DNA of 64,000 nucleotides from JAJYRX01 sp041655275 (GCA_041655275.1 JBBAFU010000001.1:1-64000); one strand, 5' to 3'; counted from the stretch's first letter, positions 9,250-18,620 are shown. Notes: a model not told the origin generated them from the letters alone. Numbers and translations are program-made.

Positions 9250-10350
9250 TTAACCCGCGATGCCGCCCGTGGAGCGCCCGGCCGCCGCTTCACGCAGTTG
9301 TCTTTCCAGCGTCTGCAGCCACGTCGGCGAGTCAAAGACAGCTTCGACCTCGACGGCATGCAGGCGGTTATCCGCCCAGGGTGCGCACTTGACGGCATCC
9401 TTGGCCGTCATCAGGATGCTTTTATCGCCCATGGTCTCGAGCATCCCGGGGTGCAGGCGGGCATGGTCGGGCAGGGCGCGCGCCTGTTCCAGCTGCACGC
9501 CGGCCGCGCGCAGCATGGCAAAGAAGCGCCCGGGCCGGCCAATGCCGGCAATGGCGTGCACCGGCGCCTGTCCCTGGGCGGCCAGCCAGTCTGCCCAGTT
9601 CTGCTGATGATCATCACTCAGACGGCGTACGCGGCAGGCTTGCAGCCGCATGCCGACCCGTTGCGGGCCATGGTGTGCGGCGGCTTCGGGCGGGTGCTCG
9701 CGGGTATCGTGGTCGTCCTCGCCAATAGTGCTCATGTGCGTGATGATGATGTCCACCGTGTCACGGCGGGCGGCAGGCTCACGCAGCGGTCCGGCAGGCA
9801 GTACGCGCCCGTTGCCGATGCCGCGCTCATCCTCGACAAGGATTTCGATGTCGCGGCCCAGGCGATAGTGTTGCAGGCCATCGTCGGCCACGATCACATC
9901 CACTTCGGGCCGGGCCCGCAGCAGGGCCTGTGCGGCCAGCGGCCGGTCGGCATGCACTGCGACGGGCACCCCTGTGTGGCGCGCGATCAATGCGGGCTCA
10001 TCGCCGAAGATGGCCGGGTCGAGCATGTTCCGGCCCACCTGCGGCTGTACGGTACGCTGTGCCCCATAGCCGCGGCTCACCACACCCGGATGCCAGCCCC
10101 GTGCCGCCAGCGCCTTCACCAGCGCCATGACGACCGGCGTCTTGCCTGTACCGCCCACATAGAGGTTGCCCACGATGACGAGCGGCACGGGCGATTGCCA
10201 GATCAACGCGGGATTGTGCGTGTAGCGGCGCCGGCGCCGTGCGATGATGCCGCCGGCCAGCCAGGACAGGGGCAGCAACAGGGTGCTTGCCAGGCCGCGA
10301 CGCTGCCACATGTGCTGCACCGCACGCGTGAGCGACATGCGCAAGCTCAT
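9250..10350 (-). CDS. lpxK: Tetraacyldisaccharide 4'-kinase
   Basis: The 366-residue inner-membrane-associated kinase phosphorylates the lipid A disaccharide at the 4' position. The Walker A motif is GNLYVGGTGKTPVV near residue 60, preceded by one N-terminal hydrophobic segment; DDGLQHYRLGRD follows. The ATG at 10350 overlaps the exbD stop (ATGA), implying coupling with exbD; a second Met four codons in is also possible. It is slightly longer than E. coli LpxK because of inserts such as DDHDTREHPPEAAA. Confidence 0.95.
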   Translation of the reverse strand: MSLRMSLTRAVQHMWQRRGLASTLLLPLSWLAGGIIARRRRRYTHNPALIWQSPVPLVIVGNLYVGGTGKTPVVMALVKALAARGWHPGVVSRGYGAQRTVQPQVGRNMLDPAIFGDEPALIARHTGVPVAVHADRPLAAQALLRARPEVDVIVADDGLQHYRLGRDIEILVEDERGIGNGRVLPAGPLREPAARRDTVDIIITHMSTIGEDDHDTREHPPEAAAHHGPQRVGMRLQACRVRRLSDDHQQNWADWLAAQGQAPVHAIAGIGRPGRFFAMLRAAGVQLEQARALPDHARLHPGMLETMGDKSILMTAKDAVKCAPWADNRLHAVEVEAVFDSPTWLQTLERQLREAAAGRSTGGIAG

Positions 10351-10757
10351 TGCGCCGTCTGGGTGGCAAAGACGATCTTTTCCACCTTTGCCTGTTGTGC
10401 CGCTTCCATGGCGCGAACCACCATCTCGTGATGCGCCTGGGCATCGGCCTGGATGATGAGTGTGGCCGATGCAGGGTCCAGCCCGTGGGCGGACAGCGCA
10501 GCGATGATATCCTCGAGCGTGTTTCCCGTCAGCATGCGTCCTTCGAGCGCCACCGTACCGTCGCGGGCTATGCTCAGCGTGGCGGCATCCTCCAGACGTG
10601 CGGCCTCGCTGACCTGGGGCAGATGGATGTCCAGGGCGCTGTAGCGGCTGAAGGTGGTGGTGGCTGCCAGGAAGATCAATATGACGAGCAGGACATCGAT
10701 GAGCGGTATCAGATTGATATCCAGCACTTCATCGTCGCGCCGGGGACGGAAGTTCAT
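10347..10757 (-). CDS. exbD: Biopolymer transport protein ExbD/TolR
   Basis: A 136-residue single-span inner-membrane protein. The helix LIPLIDVLLVILIFLAAT carries the essential Asp that conducts protons with ExbB, and a periplasmic domain follows. It starts MNFRPRRDDEVLDINLIPLI and overlaps both neighbours by ATGA (exbB upstream, lpxK downstream). It should harness proton motive force for TonB or a TolA-like partner; no tonB or tolA is in the window, so the partner is unknown. Confidence 0.93.
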   Translation of the reverse strand: MNFRPRRDDEVLDINLIPLIDVLLVILIFLAATTTFSRYSALDIHLPQVSEAARLEDAATLSIARDGTVALEGRMLTGNTLEDIIAALSAHGLDPASATLIIQADAQAHHEMVVRAMEAAQQAKVEKIVFATQTAQ

Positions 10758-11362
10758 CGTTCCCCCTTGCGCAGCACCAGACGGTTGAGCAGGCTGGCCT
10801 CGCGCTCGAGCTGGTGCAGGTAATGTTCGACCCGGCCGCGGAAGTAGCGATGGAAGGCCAGCGCCGGGATGGCGATGATGATTCCGAATGCCGTGTTGTA
10901 CAGGGCCACGGATATGCCGTGGGCCATCTGGGTCGGGTCGGCGCCTGTCTGGGTGAAGGCACCGAAGATCTCTATCATGCCGATGACGGTACCGAACAGA
11001 CCCAGCAGCGGTGCGATCACGGAAATGGTGGCCAGTGCCGGCAGATAGCGATTGAGCTGGTGGGCGACGTCGCGCCCGGCGTCCTCGATCGCTGCCAGAC
11101 GATAGGTATCGGGCGTATCGCGGTTGGCCAGCACTTCCGCCAGAACGCGACCGAGTGGCGCGCGGGCGGCCAGCCGGACAATGGCCTCGGGGCTGTCCTG
11201 CCCTTGCCGGTAGAGCTCCAGTGCATGGCTGGCCAGGCCGGCGGGCAGGACCTGACCGCGCCGCAGGCTGAGCAAGCGTTCGATGATGAGTGCCAGGCAC
11301 AGGACTGACGTGGCCACGAGTAGCCAGATAGGCCAGCCGGCGGCCTGCAGGATGTCGAGCAA
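10754..11362 (-). CDS. exbB: MotA/TolQ/ExbB family proton channel protein
   Basis: A 202-residue protein with three membrane helices; ATISVIAPLLGLFGTVIGMIE contains the conserved proton-path region. I chose a TTG at 11362 as start: it follows GAGGAG with about 8 nt spacing and gives MLDILQAAGWPIWLL, matching related proteins. In-frame codons further upstream read through non-conserved sequence. It forms the ExbBD motor with exbD and heads a tightly overlapping exbB–exbD–lpxK cluster. A Fur-like site lies about 30 bp upstream. Confidence 0.9.
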   Translation of the reverse strand: MLDILQAAGWPIWLLVATSVLCLALIIERLLSLRRGQVLPAGLASHALELYRQGQDSPEAIVRLAARAPLGRVLAEVLANRDTPDTYRLAAIEDAGRDVAHQLNRYLPALATISVIAPLLGLFGTVIGMIEIFGAFTQTGADPTQMAHGISVALYNTAFGIIIAIPALAFHRYFRGRVEHYLHQLEREASLLNRLVLRKGER

Positions 11363-11390
11363 GGTGGATTCTCCTCGTGGATGTCGGGGT

Positions 11391-11409
11391 CTGGAATGAT
11401 TATCATGGC
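11391..11409. promoter_or_regulatory. Candidate Fur box upstream of exbB
   Basis: The near-palindrome ATGATTATCAT at 11396-11406, read on the minus strand within its surroundings, matches the 19-bp Fur consensus at about 12 positions, all in the central block. Its position before an ExbBD operon makes iron control plausible; the match alone is moderate. Confidence 0.45.
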
Positions 11410-11540
11410 AAATGCACAGCGGCGCAAAGTGGCGTGGTTGCAGGGCTTGCGGACGGTATCCACAATGTCTGTGGATAATTCTGTGCAAAACTTCAGCGAT
11501 CGCTTGGATTCAACAGGCCCGGAGGTTCAGTGGCTCATTA

Positions 11541-11568
11541 TTGACCAGTTATCATGGTTTTTTAGAAT
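11541..11568 (+). promoter_or_regulatory. Candidate sigma70 promoter for xseA
   Basis: TTGACC (11541-11546) and TAGAAT (11563-11568) are separated by 16 bp in an AT-rich island, about 140 bp upstream of the xseA start. Confidence 0.5.
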
Positions 11569-11708
11569 CACGCAATATCAACGATCTAGGATGAATACTT
11601 AATGTATTTTCTTATCTTGAAACAGCACACTGCTGATATGACATGGATTTGCATTCCCGCAGGAGGGTGTGGACAGGCGGCACGTCATCCGCTCACCGGA
11701 GCGGGTTC

Positions 11709-13064
11709 ATGAGCGCCGTATTGCCACAGGAGGATGGCCCCAGGATCTGGTCGGTCAGCGAGCTCAATCGCGTCGCGGGACGCCTGCTGCAGTCCCATTT
11801 TGCGCGCATCTGGGTACGGGGCGAAATTTCCAGTTTCACGCAGGCGGCATCGGGCCACTGGTACTTCTCCATCAAGGATTCCGGTGCTGTTGTGCGGGCG
11901 GTCATGTTCCGCGGGCGGGCGCTGGCCAGCGGCGAGCAGCCGGCTGTGGGGGATCAGTTTGAATTTCTTGCAAATGTCACTCTCTATGAGCCCAGGGGGG
12001 AGTATCAGCTGCAGGTCGAATCGCTGCGCCGCGCGGGCCGCGGCGATCTGTATGCGGCCTGGCTGCGCCTGCGCCGGAAACTCGAGGATGAGGGGCTGAT
12101 GGCCCCCGAACGCCGCCGGGCCTGGACACCGGTACCGCGCGCCATTGGCGTCATCACTTCGCTGGGTGCGGCTGCGCTGCGCGATGTGCTCACCACGCTG
12201 GCGCGACGCGCCCCCCATGTCCGGGTAATCGTGTATCCGTCGCCGGTGCAGGGGCAAGATGCGGCGCCGCAGCTGGTGGAAGCCCTGGCGCTGGCACGAC
12301 GCAGGGCCGAGGTCGATACCCTGCTGCTGGTGCGCGGTGGGGGCAGCATGGAGGATCTGTGGAGTTTCAACGATGAGACGCTCGCCCGGGCGGTGGCCGA
12401 TCGCAGCAGCCCCATACCGGTGATCAGCGGCGTCGGCCACGAGACCGATTTCACTATCTGCGATTTCGTCGCTGATGCACGCGCAGCCACACCCACGGCG
12501 GCGGCCGAACTGGCCTGCGAGGCACGCACCATCCTGCTGCGGCGTGTCTTCGTGGCCGGGCGCGGGCTCGACGCGGCATTTCAGCGCCATCTGGATGGTT
12601 TTGCCCAGGGGCTGGATCGTGCCATGCTGCGCCTCGTGTCGCCCGCCCAGCGCCTGCAGCAGCAGACGCTGGCGCTTGCCGGACTGGATCAGCGCCTGCA
12701 TCGCACCATGGACACGCTGATCGAGCGTCAGAAGGGACGCGTCGCGCTTGCGGCGGCACACATGGGCCATGTCACGCCCGAGTTCGGTCTGGAGCGCAAG
12801 CGGGTGCTCGAGTGGCAGCGCCGGCTGGATCTGGCGGCACGCCGCCATCCCCGGGATGCCCGTGAGCGGCTGGCCGCCCTGATGCAGACCCTGCAGGCGC
12901 TGGGGCCGCAGGGGATACTGGCGCGGGGCTATGCCATCGTGCGCGACGACAGCCAGCGGGTCGTCAAAAATGCGTTAGACTTGAAGATTGGACAAAGCCT
13001 CAGCATAGAGTTTGACCAGGGCACGGCGCAGGTGGGTGTGAAGAAGCTCCACTCCCTGCTGTGA
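11709..13064 (+). CDS. xseA: Exodeoxyribonuclease VII large subunit
   Basis: The 451-residue subunit has the N-terminal OB-fold (IWVRGEISSFTQAASGHWYF, about 35-55), the nuclease core with RGGGSMEDLWSFNDE and GVGHETDFTICDFVADARAA, then a C-terminal coiled coil. With XseB it degrades single-stranded DNA; xseB is not nearby. ATG 11709 follows GGAGCG. A longer in-frame start at 11643 adds 22 residues with no family likeness. Confidence 0.95.
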   Translation: MSAVLPQEDGPRIWSVSELNRVAGRLLQSHFARIWVRGEISSFTQAASGHWYFSIKDSGAVVRAVMFRGRALASGEQPAVGDQFEFLANVTLYEPRGEYQLQVESLRRAGRGDLYAAWLRLRRKLEDEGLMAPERRRAWTPVPRAIGVITSLGAAALRDVLTTLARRAPHVRVIVYPSPVQGQDAAPQLVEALALARRRAEVDTLLLVRGGGSMEDLWSFNDETLARAVADRSSPIPVISGVGHETDFTICDFVADARAATPTAAAELACEARTILLRRVFVAGRGLDAAFQRHLDGFAQGLDRAMLRLVSPAQRLQQQTLALAGLDQRLHRTMDTLIERQKGRVALAAAHMGHVTPEFGLERKRVLEWQRRLDLAARRHPRDARERLAALMQTLQALGPQGILARGYAIVRDDSQRVVKNALDLKIGQSLSIEFDQGTAQVGVKKLHSLL

Positions 13065-13150
13065 GCCCTGAGAGCGAACGTCTGGCGAGCCTGTTCCGGT
13101 GCGCCGCAACAACAGCGGTGCTTTCAACGGTTTTTTGAAGGAAATTGATC

Positions 13151-13729
13151 ATGGCTTTCACTCTTCCCCCGCTTCCCTACGCACTCGATGCCCTGGCCCC
13201 CCATATTTCCAAGGAAACCCTTGAATATCATCATGGCAAGCATCATGCGGCCTATGTCAACAATCTGAACAACCTTATCAAGGGTACTGAGCTCGAGTCC
13301 GCAACGCTGGAGCACATCGTTCGCAATTCCTCGGGCGGCGTATTCAATAATGCTGCGCAGGTGTGGAACCATACCTTCTACTGGAACAGCATGTCGCCCA
13401 ATGGTGGCGGAGATCCCACCGGTGCCGTGCTCGAGGCCATCAATGGCCGCTGGGGCAGCGTTCAGGCTTTTCGCGACGAGTTCAGCAAGATGGCTGCCGG
13501 CAATTTCGGTTCCGGCTGGACCTGGCTGGTCAGGAAGGCTGACGGCACGCTCGATATTGTCAACACCGGCAATGCCGCCACGCCCATTACCGGCGACGAT
13601 GTGCCCCTGCTCACCTGCGACGTCTGGGAGCACGCCTACTACATCGACTATCGCAATGCGCGTCCCCAGTACCTCGAGAAATTCTGGAATCTGGTGAACT
13701 GGGATTTCGTAGCCGGCAATCTGGGCTGA
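13151..13729 (+). CDS. sodB: Superoxide dismutase [Fe]
   Basis: The 192-residue cytoplasmic dismutase carries metal ligands H27, H74 and the Asp/His of DVWEHAYY. AAQVWNHTFYWNSM is the iron-type signature, which favours Fe over Mn. The ATG at 13151 follows GAAGGAAA. Fe-SOD genes are often iron-controlled, but I see no convincing Fur site in the 86-bp gap after xseA. Confidence 0.95.
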   Translation: MAFTLPPLPYALDALAPHISKETLEYHHGKHHAAYVNNLNNLIKGTELESATLEHIVRNSSGGVFNNAAQVWNHTFYWNSMSPNGGGDPTGAVLEAINGRWGSVQAFRDEFSKMAAGNFGSGWTWLVRKADGTLDIVNTGNAATPITGDDVPLLTCDVWEHAYYIDYRNARPQYLEKFWNLVNWDFVAGNLG

Positions 13730-13732
13730 TAT

Positions 13733-14938
13733 ATGATTGAGCACGCTTTCATCTGCGATGGCATTCGCACGCCGTTTGGCCGCTATGGCGGCGCACTTTC
13801 GGCGGTTCGGCCCGATGATCTTGCTGCAACGGTGCTGCAGGCGCTCATGACGCGCAATACGGGCGTCGACTGGGCGCGTCTCGATGATGTTCTCATGGGC
13901 TGCGCCAACCAGGCAGGCGAGGACAACCGCAATGTGGCGCGCATGGCCAGCCTGCTGGCGGGCCTGCCCACCGGTGTTTCGGGTGCAACCATCAACCGGC
14001 TCTGCGGTTCCGGTCTGGATGCGATCGGCACGGCGGCACGCGCCATCCGTGCCGGTGACGCCGGCCTGGTTCTTGCCGGCGGCGTCGAAAGCATGAGTCG
14101 CGCGCCGTTTGTCATGGGCAAGGCGGAATCGGCCTTTTCGCGCAGCGCCGAGATCTTCGACACCACAATAGGCTGGCGCTTCGTGAACCGGCGCCTGAAG
14201 GCGGAACACGGCATTGATTCCATGCCGGAAACCGCCGAAAACGTGGCGGAGCAATATGGCATTGCGCGCGAAGATCAGGACGCCTTTGCAATGCGCAGCC
14301 AGCAGCGGGCCGCCGCTGCGCAGCGTGCAGGCATCCTGGCGGAAGAAATCGTGCCGGTGAGCATCCCGCAACGCAAGGGTGATCCGGTCATTGCCGATAC
14401 CGATGAGCATCCGCGCGAGACCTCGCTCGAAGCCCTGGCCCGTCTGCGGCCCATCGTGCGCCCCGAAGGCACGGTCACGGCAGGCAATGCCTCGGGTGTG
14501 AACGACGGGGCCTGCGCCGTCATCGTCGCTTCGGAAGCGGCCGCAACGGCGCACGGCCTCGTGCCGCGTGCGCGCGTGCGCGCGATGGCCTGCGCCGGCG
14601 TCGAGCCGCGCATCATGGGTATAGGCCCGGTTCCGGCAACGCAGAAAGTGCTGGCCATGGCCGGCCTGACGCTGGATCAGATGGATGTGATCGAGCTCAA
14701 CGAGGCCTTTGCCGCCCAGGGTCTGGGCGTGTTGCGCCAGTTGGGCGTGGCTGACGATGACGCGCGCGTCAATCCCAATGGCGGCGCCATTGCCCTGGGA
14801 CACCCCCTGGGCGCCAGCGGCGCACGACTGGCGCTGACGGCCGTCAATCAGCTGCATCGCAATGGCGGGCGCTACGCCCTGTGTACCATGTGCATCGGTG
14901 TGGGGCAGGGGATTGCCGTGGTGCTCGAGCGCGTCTAG
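13733..14938 (+). CDS. pcaF: Thiolase, 3-oxoadipyl-CoA type (PcaF/PaaJ-like)
   Basis: The 401-residue thiolase has the acylated Cys91 in INRLCGSGLDAIG, the GHPLGASGA His and the second catalytic Cys in CIGVGQG. The start FICDGIRTPFGRYGGALS matches beta-ketoadipyl-CoA thiolases, which split 3-oxoadipyl-CoA into succinyl-CoA and acetyl-CoA in aromatic-compound breakdown. No other pca or paa genes are near, so the exact substrate is inferred. It starts 3 bp after sodB. Its TAG overlaps the convergent DUF192 stop. Confidence 0.85.
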   Translation: MIEHAFICDGIRTPFGRYGGALSAVRPDDLAATVLQALMTRNTGVDWARLDDVLMGCANQAGEDNRNVARMASLLAGLPTGVSGATINRLCGSGLDAIGTAARAIRAGDAGLVLAGGVESMSRAPFVMGKAESAFSRSAEIFDTTIGWRFVNRRLKAEHGIDSMPETAENVAEQYGIAREDQDAFAMRSQQRAAAAQRAGILAEEIVPVSIPQRKGDPVIADTDEHPRETSLEALARLRPIVRPEGTVTAGNASGVNDGACAVIVASEAAATAHGLVPRARVRAMACAGVEPRIMGIGPVPATQKVLAMAGLTLDQMDVIELNEAFAAQGLGVLRQLGVADDDARVNPNGGAIALGHPLGASGARLALTAVNQLHRNGGRYALCTMCIGVGQGIAVVLERV

Positions 14939-15405
14939 GGAATGCCCGGCAGGCCGTCCACCCGGGCGCCTGCCCTGATGCCGTGCTGTGCAAACCAGCC
15001 CTGGTTCATCTCGAGGGCATAACGGATGCGCCCTGCCGCGCAGTGCGCATCCAGCGTATTCGGTGACATGTCCTCGATGTTGACGATGTGCCCTGAAGGA
15101 CTGATGAAGGCAATGCTGAGCGGCAAGGGTGTGTTCTTCATCCAGAAACAGGGCCGGCCCGGCGTCTGGAATACAAACAGCATGCCGTGGTCGGGCGGCA
15201 GATAGCGGCGGTTCATGAGGCCGTAGCTGCGCAGCGCCTCGGTATCCGCCAGTTCTGCCAGCAAGGCGTGGCCACCGATGGAAAGTTCAGCGGTGGCCAG
15301 CCGTTGCGCCTGTGCGTGGATTGCCGGCGGGGCAAGCAGCGTCGAGACCAGGCCGATGGCGATGAAGGCCGCCCGGCCGCACCGGGGCTCGACGCGGGAT
15401 CGCAT
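14935..15405 (-). CDS. DUF192 family secreted protein
   Basis: A 156-residue protein with an N-terminal signal-like helix (AAFIAIGLVSTLLAPPAIHA) and a DUF192 domain (GLMNRRYLPPDHGMLFVFQ, FWMKNTPLPLSIAFI, then VNIEDM). The family forms small beta-rich envelope proteins of unknown role. The start codon overlaps the csp stop (TGATG), so it is probably translated from the csp message; the far end overlaps the thiolase gene. Confidence 0.87.
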   Translation of the reverse strand: MRSRVEPRCGRAAFIAIGLVSTLLAPPAIHAQAQRLATAELSIGGHALLAELADTEALRSYGLMNRRYLPPDHGMLFVFQTPGRPCFWMKNTPLPLSIAFISPSGHIVNIEDMSPNTLDAHCAAGRIRYALEMNQGWFAQHGIRAGARVDGLPGIP

Positions 15406-15653
15406 CAGGCAGCGGTGGTGATGTTGAGCGCCTGTTTGCCTTTGGGGCCCTGTGCGATTTCGAACGCGACTTTCTGGCCTTCCTTCAGCGTTTTGAAGCC
15501 ATTCATCTGGATGGAAGAGAAATGTGCGAATAGATCTTCCCCGCCATTGTCAGGGGTAATGAAACCAAAACCCTTGGCATCGTTGAACCACTTGACGGTG
15601 CCGGTAAGTTTCTGGATGTCTCCGTCCACGGAGATCACGGGTGAATCAGACAT
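15405..15653 (-). CDS. Cold-shock domain protein (CspA family)
   Basis: An 82-residue single OB-fold nucleic-acid-binding protein. GTVKWFNDAKGFGFI contains RNP1, and DLFAHFSSI contains RNP2. It has an N-terminal extension of about 15 residues (MSDSPVISVDGDIQKL) compared with the usual 67-70 residue proteins. ATG 15653 follows GAGAGG. It would act as an RNA chaperone. The paralogue number cannot be assigned. Confidence 0.93.
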   Translation of the reverse strand: MSDSPVISVDGDIQKLTGTVKWFNDAKGFGFITPDNGGEDLFAHFSSIQMNGFKTLKEGQKVAFEIAQGPKGKQALNITTAA

Positions 15654-15817
15654 GCGGACTGCCTCTCGACTATAGTGTAAATGTTGATACCTGACTACAA
15701 GGATTCCTTTTAGTCTATGAATTCTGACATGTTGCGAACTGCCCATGCACTCAGAATATGCGCATCATGCGGAATATTCCCCCAGATCGTCAATTATGGA
15801 AACCACTAGTATCAGAA

Positions 15818-16141
15818 ATGGTTACATTGATTGGAAACAGTGCAACGCCTGTCGTACAGCGCCATAGCGCCCGTCTGGCACCGCCCCCCATGTATCAGGT
15901 GATTCTGCTCAATGATGACTACACGCCCATGGAATTCGTCGTGATGTTGCTGGTACGCATCTTTGCCAAGACACCGGAAACGGCTGCCGGCATCATGCTC
16001 AAGGTGCACCACGAGGGCAGGGGCGTGTGCGGCGTCTATACACGCGATATTGCCGCCACCAAGGTGGAGCGGGTGCTCCAGCTCGCGCATGCGCACCAGC
16101 ACCCCTTGCAGTGCGTGATGGAGCCCATGCCGGAAGACTAG
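15818..16141 (+). CDS. clpS: ATP-dependent Clp protease adaptor ClpS
   Basis: The 107-residue adaptor has the conserved PPPMYQVILLNDDYTPMEFV core and VHHEGRGVCGVYTRDIA. It delivers N-degron substrates to ClpA, encoded 157 bp downstream. The start is uncertain: ATG 15818 is the best internal Met, while the open frame extends to 15758. The N-terminal tail is disordered, as usual. Confidence 0.93.
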   Translation: MVTLIGNSATPVVQRHSARLAPPPMYQVILLNDDYTPMEFVVMLLVRIFAKTPETAAGIMLKVHHEGRGVCGVYTRDIAATKVERVLQLAHAHQHPLQCVMEPMPED

Positions 16142-16298
16142 GAAGGTTCTTGTTTTGCCGGCCGGTCAATTCGTGGCTTTCCCATACCCGCAGGGGGCAA
16201 GTGCATGTATAGTAGGAGTGTAGGGGCAGGACTGCCCATCGGCACTCGGATAGGACGGTGCACCGGGCCTGCCCGCTTCGAACTGTCATGGAGGTAGC

Positions 16299-18620
16299 GT
16301 GATTTCCGAAGAGCTAGAAGTCAGCCTGCACACCGCCTTTGTCGAGGCGCGCAGTGCCAGACATGAATTCATCACGGTAGAACACCTGCTGCTGTCGTTG
16401 CTCGACAATGCCGCAGCGCTTGAAGTGCTGCGTGCCTGTGCTGCGGATATCGATGCCCTGCGCCGGGATCTGCGCCGTTTCGTGGCGGACAACACGCCGG
16501 TGCTGCCCGGCCGTGATGAGGTCGATACCCAGCCCACGCTGGGCTTTCAGCGTGTCATCCAGCGGGCCATCATGCATGTGTCGTCATCCGGCAGCAATGA
16601 CAAGCAGCAGGTCACCGGCGCCAATGTGCTGGTCGCGATGTACGGTGAAAAGGACTCCCACGCCGTCTTCTTCCTGCAGCAGCAGGGCATCACACGGCTG
16701 GATGTCGTCAACTACATCTCCCACGGCATCACGCGTACGCCCCCCGAGCCGGCGCCCGAGCCCGTGCGGCCGCAGGCGAACATGGAATCCGATCGCAAGG
16801 CGGATCAGGCCAAGTCACCACTGGAACTCTACACGACCGACCTGAACGCACAGGCGCGTGAAGGCCATATCGATCCGCTCATCGGGCGCGAGGAAGAGGT
16901 GGACCGCGTCATCCAGGTGCTATGCCGGCGGCGCAAGAACAATCCGCTGCTGGTGGGCGAGGCCGGTGTGGGCAAGACCGCCATTGCAGAAGGTCTGGCC
17001 TGGCGCATCACGCAGGGCGATGTTCCCGAGATCCTGGCCGATGGCCGGGTGCATGCCCTCGACATGGGGGCCCTGCTGGCGGGTACGAAGTACCGGGGTG
17101 ATTTCGAGCAGCGGCTCAAGGGGGTGCTCAAGGCCCTGCGCGAGAATCGCAACACCATCCTGTTCATCGACGAGATCCATACCCTCATCGGTGCGGGTTC
17201 GGCGTCAGGCGGCACGCTCGATGCGTCCAACCTGCTCAAGCCGGCCCTGTCCTCGGGCCAGCTGAAGTGCATGGGTGCCACCACCTATAACGAGTATCGC
17301 GGCATCTTCGAGAAGGATCATGCCCTGTCGCGGCGTTTCCAGAAGATCGACATCGCCGAGCCCTCGGTTGCACAGACCATCGACATCCTGCGCGGCCTGA
17401 AATCACGTTTCGAGCGTCATCACGGCATCCGCTATTCAGGCCCGGCCATCGTTGCGGCGGCCGAGCTGGCGGCACGCTACATCAATGACCGCTATCTGCC
17501 GGACAAGGCCATCGATGTCATCGACGAGGCCGGTGCGGCCCAGCGCCTGCTGCCGCGTTCGCGCCAGAAGAAGATCATCGGCAAGCCCGAGATCGAGGCC
17601 ACTGTCGCCCGCATAGCACGCATTCCGCCGCACAATATTTCCCAGGATGATCGCAGCCGGCTGGCCACGCTGGAGCGCGACCTGAAAGCGGTGGTCTTCG
17701 GTCAGGATACCGCCATCAATGCGCTGGCGGCCGCCATCAAGATGGCGCGCTCGGGCCTGGGCCGTCCCGACCGGCCCATCGGCAGCTTCCTGTTTTCCGG
17801 ACCCACTGGTGTGGGCAAGACGGAAGTGGCACGCCAGCTCGCATTCACCATGGGCATTGACCTGCAGCGCTTCGACATGTCCGAGTACATGGAGCGCCAT
17901 ACCGTATCGCGCCTGATCGGGGCGCCTCCGGGCTATGTGGGCTTTGACCAGGGTGGCCTGCTTACCGAGGCCATCACGCGTCAGCCGCATTGCGTACTCC
18001 TGCTCGACGAGATCGAGAAGGCGCATCCTGACGTCTTCAATATCCTGCTCCAGGTGATGGATCACGGCACCCTGACGGACAATAACGGGCGCAAGGCGGA
18101 TTTCCGCAACGTCATTCTGGTCATGACGACCAACGCAGGGGCGGATGCCCTCAACCGGCGTGCCATCGGGTTCACACCCTCCGCTGCCATGGGCGATGAA
18201 ATGGCGGATATCAAGCGTCTGTTCACGCCCGAGTTCCGCAACCGGCTCGACGCCATCATCAGCTTCGCCCCGCTGTCGCGCGAGGTCATCATGCGTGTGG
18301 TCGACAAGTTCCTCATGCAGCTCGAAGATCAGTTGCACGAAAAGAAAGTGGAGGCGACATTTACGGGCGCGTTGCGCGACTGGCTGGCCGAGCGGGGTTT
18401 TGATCCGCTCATGGGTGCCCGTCCCATGCAGCGCCTCATACAGGACAGCATACGCCGTGCTCTGGCTGACGAGTTGTTGTTCGGGCGCCTGGCCAATGGC
18501 GGCGAGGTCGAGGTCGGGGTGGATGACCGGGGCGACATAGTGCTGCGTTTCCACGATTCGGACGATGGTGGCCCGGAAGTTCCGGCACCCGTACGCCCGG
18601 AGCCCGAATTGATCGAGTGA
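16299..18620 (+). CDS. clpA: ATP-dependent Clp protease ATP-binding subunit ClpA
   Basis: The 773-residue unfoldase has an N-domain (1-145) that binds ClpS and two AAA+ modules: Walker A GEAGVGKT with FIDEIH, then GPTGVGKTE with LLDEIEKAH. It threads substrates into ClpP, encoded at 44.4 kb. The start is GTG at 16299, after GGAGGT. Its TGA is directly followed by the putA ATG with no gap. Confidence 0.96.
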   Translation: MISEELEVSLHTAFVEARSARHEFITVEHLLLSLLDNAAALEVLRACAADIDALRRDLRRFVADNTPVLPGRDEVDTQPTLGFQRVIQRAIMHVSSSGSNDKQQVTGANVLVAMYGEKDSHAVFFLQQQGITRLDVVNYISHGITRTPPEPAPEPVRPQANMESDRKADQAKSPLELYTTDLNAQAREGHIDPLIGREEEVDRVIQVLCRRRKNNPLLVGEAGVGKTAIAEGLAWRITQGDVPEILADGRVHALDMGALLAGTKYRGDFEQRLKGVLKALRENRNTILFIDEIHTLIGAGSASGGTLDASNLLKPALSSGQLKCMGATTYNEYRGIFEKDHALSRRFQKIDIAEPSVAQTIDILRGLKSRFERHHGIRYSGPAIVAAAELAARYINDRYLPDKAIDVIDEAGAAQRLLPRSRQKKIIGKPEIEATVARIARIPPHNISQDDRSRLATLERDLKAVVFGQDTAINALAAAIKMARSGLGRPDRPIGSFLFSGPTGVGKTEVARQLAFTMGIDLQRFDMSEYMERHTVSRLIGAPPGYVGFDQGGLLTEAITRQPHCVLLLDEIEKAHPDVFNILLQVMDHGTLTDNNGRKADFRNVILVMTTNAGADALNRRAIGFTPSAAMGDEMADIKRLFTPEFRNRLDAIISFAPLSREVIMRVVDKFLMQLEDQLHEKKVEATFTGALRDWLAERGFDPLMGARPMQRLIQDSIRRALADELLFGRLANGGEVEVGVDDRGDIVLRFHDSDDGGPEVPAPVRPEPELIE

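Larger units (their letters stand above)
11363..11708. other. Divergent intergenic region between exbB and xseA
   Basis: About 345 bp without a credible gene. It holds the Fur-like site near exbB and an AT-rich stretch at about 11530-11600 with a sigma70-like promoter pointing toward xseA. Small open frames here have no recognisable features. Confidence 0.7.

Noticed and set aside
11381..11602. Small open frame of 73 residues in the exbB–xseA gap
   Set aside because: No ribosome site or known domain; it spans the Fur-like site and the candidate promoter, so it is more likely non-coding.
13124..14857. 577-codon minus-strand open frame
   Set aside because: Antisense to sodB and the thiolase gene; no recognisable motif.
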